Made by a program: the position numbers and the translations under genes
NCBI GenBank assembly: GCA_016165875.1
Contig: JABBOT010000002.1
Location: 31,795,642 to 31,859,641 of the forward strand
Direction: 5' to 3'
DNA length: 64,000 nt
From: Acanthopleura granulata
Taxonomy: Eukaryota > Mollusca > Polyplacophora > Chitonida > Chitonidae
Notes under the pieces: model-generated
Database searches by the model: none
Told to the model about the DNA's origin: nothing
The model's input: the letters and a program-made list of their open reading frames with translations, nothing else
Part shown: one piece after another, positions 12,501 to 24,500 of the stretch
How positions within the stretch are numbered: position 1 is the first letter of the stretch
How the letters are laid out: the number at the start of each line of letters is the position of its first letter

Positions 12501-15500
12501 CCATGCTCCTTTCCAGCTTTTCACTAGAATGACCAAATTGGCCTTTGTGTATGCTATATCTATGAAGTTTTGGAAAACTTGCCAGAAGTTTAAAATGCGA
12601 TATTTTGTTATTTGTGCAGTTTTATTCATGAGTGTACTCCTTTTTTTTTTCAAACATTCTCAAAGTCAATTCTTTGAATTGTCTTGATTTTGTGTTCCAT
12701 TTTGTCATGGTAATTTGTTTTCACCAGGTACAAATGTAACAAGTGTCAGTCGTTCATTGTTGGAACTCGCATTCACTGTAATGTGTGTGAAGATTTTGAC
12801 CTCTGTCTGGGCTGTCACATCACAGAGTCCTTCCCTTCAGGGTAAGAACTTATTCATTAGTATCTTAACCTTCTGAATATGTCAAACAACTCTTCAAAAA
12901 TCAAATTAAATATTGATCAAAGGTAAAATCATTCATATTGCCAGCCTAAGGAGGCCTTACATTGTATTAAAGACATATTGCATGAATTCATAATGAAGTA
13001 TGTGTTTTGACTTTGATTCATGTGATTTTGCCTCATACTGCATTTAGTGCTAGTCAATAAGACATCCCAACATCTGAGATTAACCTTGGGTGAACAATTT
13101 TGCTCCGTAAGTGTTGTTTTGTTGCTGAGTTGGAATGGAAATCTTGACTCACCTGTGTATTGTATTGATTCATTTCAGACATTCTTCTGAACATGACATT
13201 ACCAAGTTCCCTATGGTGAAATGTAAGTGTGCCTATTTGAATTATTAATAAGAGACATCACATTGATGAATTGATACACATCTAGAGGAAACATTAATTC
13301 CTCGCAAGAGGTTGATCTCTGATATTAGTGTCAGTTTGTCGGTGAAGAAGTTAAGTTTTTTGTTTGTCTTAAGAAAAAATGTCACTTGTATAAGTGTATT
13401 TTTCAACCAAGAATGACTGAGTGTAGTTTAATACCATGACAGTATTGCAGGTATATCATGACAGAAACTTTATTTGCTCATGAATTAAGCTGCATATAAA
13501 TGTCTTCTGTTTCTTTGTGACAGTGAAGAACACGAAACGTGAGTGTGACAGCTTACTGCAAGCGTATATCCATCAACATGTCTGGCTGTTGTACTCCACC
13601 CTGGCTCTGTGTCTGGTGAACTACATCTACGGCACAGAGAACCACACTCAGCAAGGGGACAAGGACTACCAGCAGGCTGCTGTTCAGCTTCATAACCAGT
13701 GTATTGACATAGCCATGCACTGTCTGCTCACTGTCCCTAAGGAGGCAGAAGGTAAATTAGTTGTGTGGATTTTTGGTTATATTGACTCTGTAAATCGGTT
13801 CAAGTAATTTCTCTCACCCGTTTTAAATGTGGGAAAGAAATGATTTAGAAATTTTTTCTTTGTTTTTCAAAACCTTACCAGACTGAATTATCAAACTCTA
13901 CTCACTTTACTTGTGTATGATGAACAAAGATTTGTGACAGAAATAAGTGATAAGTGAAGACATGTAACAGTAGAGCAAGAGGTTAAGTCTTCTCTATCCT
14001 CTGTGTTTTGTTGGGCAGGCGAGCTGAAGACAGAGTCTGAGAAACAGTTGGATGAACGACAGGAGGAGGCCTTTGCTATCCACTCCCAGGAGAGGATCAT
14101 GGGACTGCTGGGGGCCATGGTGCCCCTGGTGGATCAGGTGAGAGGGTCAGAGGAGGTTGGGACGTGGATCATGTGATGCTAAAAACACATATCACTCTGT
14201 AGAGTTTCGCATAACATGTGGTTATCTTGGGATATTTTGCATAGTACTGATACAAAGAAATCAGTTGTGATGTTGCCAGCCTATCTAGTAGGTGTAGGCA
14301 CGATAAAGGTTTAAAGTATAGTACTGAACTATGTTCCAGTCTGAGCCTTTATAAATACATGTACCATATGTTCAATTACAGACTGATGTTATGTATCATT
14401 ACATTTGGATGCCATGCATGTATATATCAGTGAGCCAGTAATGAAGGTAGATATATTAGTGTAGCAAAATATTTTGAAATTTAATTCAAATTGAGTCTGA
14501 AAGATTTGAATTTCTGTTACAGAAGACAGAAACTGATTCCATCTACAACTTTAACAATGAGTCCTTCCTACAACTTCTCTTCAAGATTGTGAGGTACGTG
14601 TGGAATATCATAATAATTATATATATAAGTTTTTCCATATATGTACAAATATTCCATCATATTCATCAATTTTGTAATTAAATTGATATTAACAGCTGAC
14701 ACCAACCTGTTTTTATAATTTTCAGTGTTATATATACATATAACCACAGTTTTGAGATGATTGAAATAATGTTGACATAGATCCACAACCGAAAGCAAAC
14801 AGATCAGACCTATGCTGTCAGTTATAATGATAACTTTACATAGTCTGTAACAACAACAGGTAAATGGTAAAACTCTTGTGTTCATTTGTGTGTTCATGTG
14901 TTGTAGGAGAGACAGTGGTCATGAGGTGAACACTGTACATCTGGCCATGGGCCTGCTAGGCATGCTGTTAACCAGAAGCACAAGAAAGGTATGACTTTTC
15001 AGATGACTTACAAAGTATTTTCTCTGTGGTGAAAGATATTGATGAAAAAGTTGATTCATCAATAAAAATGTAGATGTACATGAAACACATCAACTTTAAC
15101 TAGATTGGCAGTTCGCATATTGTAATTGTTTAACCTTTTCACATGTTTGCAAGGTGTTTGTTCAGAGATATTCAAAAAGCATTGTTCTGTGTTGACAGAT
15201 AAAATTATGCTTTTTTTGAAGCCCTGAAACTGGCCAATCCAACCAATTGTCTCCAAAATCAATTGAAATATGTGCATAAATTGTACTCAGAGTTGCTGTG
15301 TTATATGTGAAAAGGTTGAGGAATTAGGTATCATATTAAGAGTTAGAAACAATCCATCTGCGGTGAACCATGTGTATATGTCACAGGTTTGGAGTATTTA
15401 GTTTTTTTTAATCCATAAAAGACAGTAGATATTCCAATAAGCATCGGGATGAAGCAAAATCCAGAGCTTTCTCAAACTTAATCATAGCTGTTTAGAGCTT

Positions 15501-18500
15501 TCTTACTTAATCATGTTTCTTCCGTACTTGTACTGCAGAGTGCAAATGCACCTGTTATCACATAGCCTTGTGTTGCAGACTGCTGATGCAGCAGTGAGGC
15601 ATGAAATGGCTGACACTGCAAAGCATACACAAGAGGGACAAAGCACCATAGAATATCTCTTTGACTTTGGGGCAAAATGTTTAGAATGGTAAGTCACTAT
15701 TTAGTTTTCCCATATGAACATGATGATAGAATTATCATGGTTTAACACCACACCAGCAGTACCTCACCCATGTGATGATGGCTCATTAGGCCCAACTTTG
15801 TTTTATGTGATTAAGTGAAAATGTTAATATTAAATTATGTCATTAAACTCTTTATGCAGAGTAAACCTGGACAAAATTCCTTTTTAGTTCATAAAAAATT
15901 CTTTTTCTTCAACCTTTAGCATAGGCATATGGTTTATCAATTAAATTATGAAGTCTTGTTCCAGGTTTATGCTTTACTCAGTGCTAGTACTTAATTTACC
16001 CATAAATGCAGTTGTTCAGTAGTTGGTTCGTGTGTCTAAGTCTTGTTTTATTTGCTGAACAACTTCAGTGTTGTGATGTGGTTCCTTCCTTCAGGAGTTG
16101 TTTAGACTGGGCCTGGCCACTGTCCCGAATCCTCAGGAAACTGTACCTTACTCCAGAGTGGAAACCTGTAGTGATGAAGCACATCTCTGACTGTTTGGAT
16201 AACCTCAGACAGGTGAGTTCTTTAGCTACTACACTACAGTTGAGTGCTTTAGCTTCTACACCTGTCAACTTGAAACATGAGAGTCCTTTAACTACTACAC
16301 CTGTCAACTTCAGACAAGTGAGTCCTTAAGCTACTACATCTGTCAACAGCATGTGAGTCCTCTAGCTACTACACATGTCAACTTCAGACAGGTGAATCCT
16401 CTAGCTACTATACCTGAACCTCAAACAAGCGAGTCCTCTGGCGACTACACCTAATCACTCACCTGGTGAATGGTCTGCCTGTAGTAGTAAAGCACATGTC
16501 TGTTTGAATAACCTCACAGATGAGTCCTCTAGCTACTATGCCTGTCGACTTCAGACAAGGGAGTTTTTTAACTTCACTTGTCAAGCTTAGACAGGTGAGT
16601 CCTCTGGTTATTACACCTGTGAGCTTCAGACGGGTGAGTTCTTTAGCTTATCCACCTGTCAACCTCAGTCAGTTGAGTCCTCACTGATGACTGGTGTGTC
16701 GGTGGTAGTGAAGCATATCTCTGACTGCTTGGATAACCTCAGACAGGCGAGTCCTCTAGCTACTACACCTGTCAACTTTAGACAGGCTCCTCCACCTGTC
16801 AACCTCAGATGAGTCCTCTAGCTACTACACCTGATCACTCACCTGGTGAATGGTCTGTCTGTTTTGACACCATATATTGATAATACCATATATTGAAATG
16901 ACCATACATGTATGGTCCACTGTTGAATATAATCACATTTAAAATTGTTTTCTATAATATTTTGGTGCAAGTTGTCTCACTTCCAGACACCCTGCTTTTA
17001 TCACCATATCATGATTTGAATTCATTCCTAAAGTTTCCAAAGTTTTAAATGTGACATCTAGAATTGAACAAAAAATTAGTTCAGATCATATTAAGAGAGA
17101 TAGGATGACTAATAGTATGTGTGTGTCAATTAAACTCCATTGTCTGAAGATAAGTGATAAGGCAAGTGTAAGAAAAACGTATGTGTATACTAGTGTTGAT
17201 TGAAAGGTTTGTTGAGATTGAATTTGAGTTTTTTTTCCCTGGTCAATATTTCAACTACCAGTGTCCCATTGGTTTTCAGTGACTAGGTTATATGATTTGG
17301 AAATCTTTCTTTTCAGAAACCGGATCTCTCCTCCATATTTGCACTTTTCATAATTGCTGGATTTCCCGAGGTAGGATTTGTTTTCTGCCCATATTTTATT
17401 TTGTATGTTTGGCAGAATTGTGTTAAATGCCATCTTGAACCTTGTGTTCATTTATAAAAGTCTGTAAAAAATAATTTCTTCAGTCACTGGTAATGCTCTT
17501 ACTTAGGGAAATGAGCTATTTCATTATGATACAAATGTTTTGACTTAAATTTCAGATTGTACAACCTGCATATGATAAATCAATGTTTGGTTGTTATCAT
17601 ATACTGATGGTTGGAACTTGTGATATGTGACATGGTATGAATAGATAAGTATGTCATTAGTGTATGAGTGGATTGATTCCAGATTCTTACCATTGAGACC
17701 TCAGTGACATATGACCTAGTAGGTACAGATGTTATGCATGAGATTAATGTATGTGTGGATTGATTCCAGATTCTTACCATTGGGACCTCAGTGACGTATG
17801 ACCTAGTGGGTACTGATGTTAAGGATGGGATTGTTCTAAAACATTTCTCAGCTACACACCAGACTCTGCTGATTGATGTGAAAACTAGGAAAAGGCTGAC
17901 TGTGAGTCCATTGACACTTAAAACATGTCTGTTTACATATAAATCCAGTGAAGGCTATAAATGTGCATACATGTACATGTTTCACTGCCAGCCCTGCTAT
18001 GAACTCTTGATGATTACTGGAAATTAGCATTCTGCTGAATGTGTTACATTTTGGTAAATGCTGTCAAGTTTTATTATTATGGATTATATTTATTGCTAGA
18101 TCAAGGATAGAGTTCTTGGATTTTTTAATTTTTAAAGTTTTTTTAAGTGAATAGAAGTAATGGTTGTCTGCGTGTCACAAAACAAGTCATTAATTTGACA
18201 AACTAAAATTTGGAAGTACTGTTTCACATGAGCTTGATATTTCAGTAGTCGTTATCTATACTGTCTCGTTTGGCCAGGTGAAGGACAAGTACGTGGAGTG
18301 TGCGTCATCTCAACTTGACATCCTGCACTCTGACCATCTGGAAATATTCATGCAGATCACCAAAGATATCATTACAAGACTGAGGAACGGTGAGTGGGAG
18401 GTGTCTGGTCTCAGAACCACATTAAGCGCTTAGACTTATCATATACCAGACACTGATTTAATTTGTGTATTATATGTAATATCCTATATGAAATAATGGT

Positions 18501-21500
18501 CGGCATGGAATGATGAGATATAAAAAAAAATTGAAGTGCATAATTCACAACAACTGACATCTAGGGCGTGGGTTCCATCCCAGCCTTGGTCAGCGAATTG
18601 CCAGATTTCCTTAATGCCACTCTTTGCACATGTGCAGCAATGGGGCCTTTGTTAAAAAAAGCATTTGACAGCATTTGTATTCTAAGTCTTGCTCATAATT
18701 TAAGGACTGGCATTGTATTGTGTTTCAGGTGAAGTTTTGAGTGTTGAGCAAAGCTGGGTTCTCTCCCTTGCCCTGAAGGCCCTTAGCAAGACTCTTCTGT
18801 TAACAGCAGATAAGACGTGTACAGAGCTCTACCAGACAGATTTTCTCCAGTGTGTTGTCTACATGGCCAGTCAAGGCACTGGCTTCAGTAGACAGTGGTT
18901 ACTTAAAGATCTTGAGGTAAACACTGGCTGTTAGCCCAGTCAACCTAAAGTTGCACAAAGCATTTCCATTCCATAACAGTTGATACTTCATCACCATTCT
19001 GGTTGATTCCGGTTCCATTTGTTATGTTCTGGCATCATCAAGTAAATCAACACTTGTACTATAACCTATCAATCTTACGTGCTTAAGTGGTGTTAGGTCT
19101 GCTGGCATTATTATGTTTAGACAGCCTCTTGAGTACTTGTTAAAGTAAAATGGTCTATTGTATATTTGGATTATCTGACTGACCAGTTTGCTGCATTTTT
19201 ATGACTGATGTGAAAGCTCTTTTTAAATGTTGTCTTGAATTTGATAAATGTATTTAGTAGTCCATTCATTGTAATGCCAAACAGGATGGTTGGACTGAAT
19301 GACTGCAAAGGATTTTATAGTTTGCAAAGAAAATTAAACCTGATGAAAATCACAACACCTAAATCAGTAAATTTGTAGGACACATTGAGAACAGACAGCA
19401 GAAACTTATTCAAATCTTTCTTGAACAAGATCAAGATTGAAATGAGACAGAAGATTGTCATAAGATTTCAACGTACATGTAAATTCTGAATTGTTATTTT
19501 ACTGATAATTGTTTGGGAATGTCAGATGGGCAGAATTAGATTGCCAAATATTCACAGATTTCCCTAGACCCATGATAATCAGATCTATTTTTTTTTGACT
19601 ATTCATAGGTTCTGTCATTAATGATGTACACTCATGAGAGGAAGAATGCCAAACTTTTAAAAGATGCAGTAAAATCTGCAAAACTGAAATCTAAAAAACC
19701 CACAGCTGCTGAGGGTTCAGCGATCAGACCAGAATCTGCCACAGGCTCATCTGTGGATCCGGAAAAGGAGTTCCTGCAGACAAAAAGGAGGACAAAACAC
19801 AAGATCGGCCTGGCACTCTGTTCAAAGAGAACCCGGAGGAGGAGCTTGTTACCAGTGACGATGACGATGACGATGACGACGACGACTCAGACTTCTCTCT
19901 AGACTCTGACTCATCATGTGACAAAGAGGTCAAGGAGAAATGCATGGAGGGCATTGATGAAAAAACCAAGGTGTACTTTCAGGTAGCACTTTAAATCTAC
20001 TTTTTTGGTGCTGGCTATTTAAGGAGAGTTTGGGGTTTTGAAGTCCAGTGGCCATCAGTGACTCATACCAACTGCATTTAACCAACTATGTGATACTACA
20101 TAACACTGTACATTACTATGCTGTCTAGTGGTACTACATAGCATTGTACTTTACTATGCTGCCTCGTGATACTACATAGCACTGTACTTTACTGTGCTGT
20201 TTACTATGCTAAAGTGACAAAACTGTGCAGCTCATCCCAGCTTAGGACTGTTTTGCATTGGCGCTGCATAGTTAACACAAAGGACCATGTGGCATCAGTA
20301 TTAACACAATGTGCATACATACGTGTGAGTAGGACTGTGTGGTTACTGATAGTTAATTGATTCACAGTTCTGAACAAGTTTTTTTTTTTTTTTAACAAAC
20401 AGAACTAAGTTTAGCACTGTAAGATCATGGTTCAACTGTTTAACCCTCAAGATCATTTATAAGTTACTCTGAATGTATGGTTTGCTGCTTACATGTTTGG
20501 AGTATTTGTGACATGTTTTGCTTTTGAAACATGATACTGTGATCATTCACATTTATTATTTTAAATTTGTGCCAATGTTGTTGATGTGATGTAATGGCAG
20601 CTAGTGAACTGTGACACATGATATGTGTTTTCTGTTTTTTCCTGACAGACCCTCCATGATCAGTTAAAAGTCCCGTTGGATGTTCTCCGATTTCTGTATG
20701 ATGTCAATGAAGGGAATACAGCCGCCATTGTCTTAGCCGTTCGGGAGAAGTAAGTGCTCTGTTCTCATTTTCTGTCATGATACAGTACCTCATCAGTACA
20801 TTTTCCTTTTGTTTAAAGTCAAAGCTCCATGATGCCTTGAACAAGTGCCCAGTGTTTTTGGTAACTTCACTTAATAGAAGAACAAATCTTTGTATTCCTT
20901 GTCATTTGCTGTAATTTATATTTAAAAATAAAAACGTGCAATATAGCAGTCTTATTTTGCATGTGTATGATGACTGTCAGAAAATTTTATTTTGCATGTG
21001 TATGATGATTGTCAGAAAGTCTTATTCTGCATTTCTATAATGTTTGTCAGAAATTCTTATTCTACATGTGTATGATGATTGTCAGAAAATCTTATTCCAC
21101 ATTTCTGTAATGATTGTCAGAAAATCTTATTCTGCATGTGTATGATGATTGTCAGAAAGTCTTATTTTGTATGTGTATGATGATTGTCAGAAAGTCTTAT
21201 TCTGCATATGTATGATGGTTGTCAGAAAGTCTTATTCTGCACGTGTGTGATGATTGTCAGAAAGTCTTATTCTGCACGTGTGTGATGATTGTCAGAAAGT
21301 CTTATTCTGCATGTGTATAATGATTGTCAGAAAGTCTTATTCTGCATGTGTATAATGATTGTCAGAAAGTCTTATTCTACATGTGAATGATGATTGTCAG
21401 AAAGTCTTATTCTGCATGTATATAATAATTGTCAGAAAGTCTTATTCTACATGTGTATGATGATTGTCAGAAAGTCTTATTCTACATGTGTATGATGATT

Positions 21501-24500
21501 GTCAGAAAATCTTATTCCACATTTCTATAATGATTGTGAGAAATTCTTATTCTGCATGTGTATACTGATTGTGAGAAAGTCTTATTCTGCATGTGTATGA
21601 TGATTGTCAGAAAGTCTTATTCTACATGTGAATGATGATTGTCAGAAAGTCTTATTTTGTATGTGTATGATGATTGTGAGAAAGTCTTATTCTGCATGTG
21701 TATGATGATTGTCAGAAATTCTTATTCTGCGTGTGAATGATGATTTTCAGAAAGGCTTATTTTGCGTGTGTATGATGATTGTGAGAAAGTCTTATTTTAC
21801 ATGTCTATGGTGATTTTCAGAAAGTCTTATTCTGCATGTGTATAATGATGGTCAGAAAGTCTTATTCTGCATGTGTATGATGATTGTGAGAAAGTCTTAT
21901 TCTACATGTGAATGATGATTGTGAGAAAGTCTTATTTTGCATGTGTATGATGATTGTGAGAAAGTCTTATTCTGCATGTGAATGATGATTATGAGAAAGC
22001 CTTATTCTGCATGTGTATGATGATTGTGAGAAAGTCTTATTCTCTATGTGAATGATGATTGTGAGAAAGTCTTATTTTGCATGTGTATGATAATTGTCAG
22101 AAAGTCTTGTTCTGCATGTGTATGATGATTGTGACAAAGTCTTATTCTACATGTGAATGATGATTGTGAGAAAGTCTTATTCTGCATGTGAATGATGATT
22201 GTCAGAAAGTCTTATTTTGTATGTGTATGATGATTGTGAGAAAGTCTTATTCTGCATGTGTATAATGATTGTCAGAAAGTCTTATTCTGCATGTGTATGA
22301 TTATTGTGAGAAAGTCTTATTCTGCATGTGAATGATGATTGTGAGAAAGTCTTATTTTGCATGTATATGATAATTGTCAGAAAGTCTTGTTCTGCATGTG
22401 TATGATGATTATCAGAAAGTCTTATTCTGCATGTGTATGATGATTGTGAGAAAGTCTTATTCTGCATGTGAATGATGATTGTGAGAAAGTCTTATTCTGC
22501 ATGTGAATGATGATTGTGAGAAAGTCTTATTTTGCATGTATATGATAATTGTCAGAAAGTCTTATTCTGCATGTGTATGATGATTATCAGAAAGTCTTAT
22601 TCTGCATGTGTATGATGATTGTGAGAAAGTCTTATTCTACGTGTGTATGATGATTGTCAGAAAGTCTTATTCTACATGTGAATGATGATTGTCAGAAAGT
22701 CTTATTCTACATGTGAATGATGATTGTGAGAAAGTCTTATTCTGCATGTGTATGATGATTGTGAGAAAGTCTTATTCTGCATGTGTATGATGATTGTGAG
22801 AAAGTCTTATTCTGCATGTGAATGATGATTGTGAGAAAGTCTTATTTTGCATGTATATGATAATTGTCAGAAAGTCTTGTTCTGCATGTGTATGATGATT
22901 ATCAGAAAGTCTTATTCTGCATGTGTATGATGATTGTGAGAAAGTCTTATTCTACGTGTGTATGATGATTGTCAGAAAGTCTTATTCTACATGTGAATGA
23001 TGATTGTCAGAAAGTCTTATTCTACATGTGAATGATGATTGTGAGAAAGTCTTATTCTGCATGTGTATGATGATTGTGAGAAAGTCTTATTCTGCACATG
23101 TATGATGACTGTCAGAAAGTCTTATTCTGCATGTGTGTGATGATAATCAGAAAGTCTTATTCTGCATATGTATGATGATTATCAGAAAGTCTTATTCTGC
23201 ATGTGTATAATGATTGTCAGAAAGTCTTATAATAAATGTGTAGGATGATTGTGAGAAAGTCTTATTCTGCATGTGTATAATGATTGTTAGAAGGTCTTAT
23301 TCTACGTGTAGGATGATTTTCAGAAAATCTTATTTTGCCTGTGTATAGTGATTGTGAGAATGAGATTTGTTATACAGATGAGTGAATAGCAGCAAAATAA
23401 GCAGTGACCATTTGAGATTTCATAAACTGCAATTGACAGAGTGGACAGAGAGGGTTTACAGCCATCACAAATGGAATATATTTGTTTTCTTTGCAGTCTG
23501 GACGGAGAGCAATACAAGACACCTGAGGAAATAAAGAAGCTTACAAAGAAGTGGTATTCACTGCAATTTTATATCTGCTTTGAGATTTCAATATTTAAAG
23601 CATTTGAATTGAGTCACAAATGCTGCTATTACCCTATTAAAACGACTGGTCCTGTCAGTGCTTGTATGTAGTTGAAAATACTATAGGTTAACTGTCCTGT
23701 TTCAATATAACATAAGTGCTTTTTGCTGTTAATCTACCATTGATTAGTTGGAAAAAGCTTTATAAATTTACATGTGCTTAACACCTGCAAGTTCTACATA
23801 CAAACTGAAATACTGGCCTGAATGTTACATGGATTGAGTTCCTCTTGTGCATCTTACAGGCACAAGAACACGTCCACACCTGACACGTCCATCCCTGGGG
23901 ACAAGGCGATAGATCAGGGTATCCAGCTTTTCCCTCTGAAGAAGTCTGAACGACAGTAAGTGTCAAACTGTGGTGTGTAGAGGACATTCTTAAATACAAA
24001 CTTATACAAACAGAGAAGGATGTGATTTTGTGACATTTCATGCTTTTGATAGCTTTTCCTTTGTCAGAACAGAATATGTCACCTCACATCCACATTACCT
24101 CACCATACCTGAGGTTGTCATGCAATCTTTTAGAAGAAATTAGTCTTCTGTTCTCAGATAAACTTTTGGAGATCATTTTTGTGGTGCTCATATGCAGCTG
24201 TTTGGTCACAAATGATACATCTATATTGTTTGCTTAATTTGCATGTGCCTTTCAAACTCAGTGTATAGATAAATTGGATTTCCTGTTTTGGCTCTGTAAT
24301 GTTAGATTTCTTTGTTTTCTTGGCTTTTTGTGAAATATTTATGGATTTGTGTTGCCCATTTGTTCATACATTTTCTCAGTAGGTAATTTGATAGATGTTA
24401 ATGGTAGGATTTGAACAGCCTCCGAGTGCTACTCCAGAGTTTTATGAAGTGCAGAATATGGCCAGCCCGGAAAAGGCATTAGGAATAAAATAACTTACCA

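Noticed and set aside
13891..14118. Minus-strand frames opposite ZZEF1 exons (also 24851-25186 and 16065-16307)
   Set aside because: Antisense shadows of real coding exons.
17683..17769. Possible exon at the first copy of the acceptor duplication
   Set aside because: It runs into an in-frame TGA and has no donor before the true exon.
19742..19780. Short intron to explain the ZZEF1 frame change
   Set aside because: The only GT-AG pair nearby (GTGGATCC to CTGCAG) would be 27 nt, too short to splice and a multiple of three, so it would not change the frame.
20940..23365. CRISPR-like array
   Set aside because: The repeats are contiguous with no unique spacers, in a eukaryotic intron; it is a satellite. 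The same applies to the other arrays.
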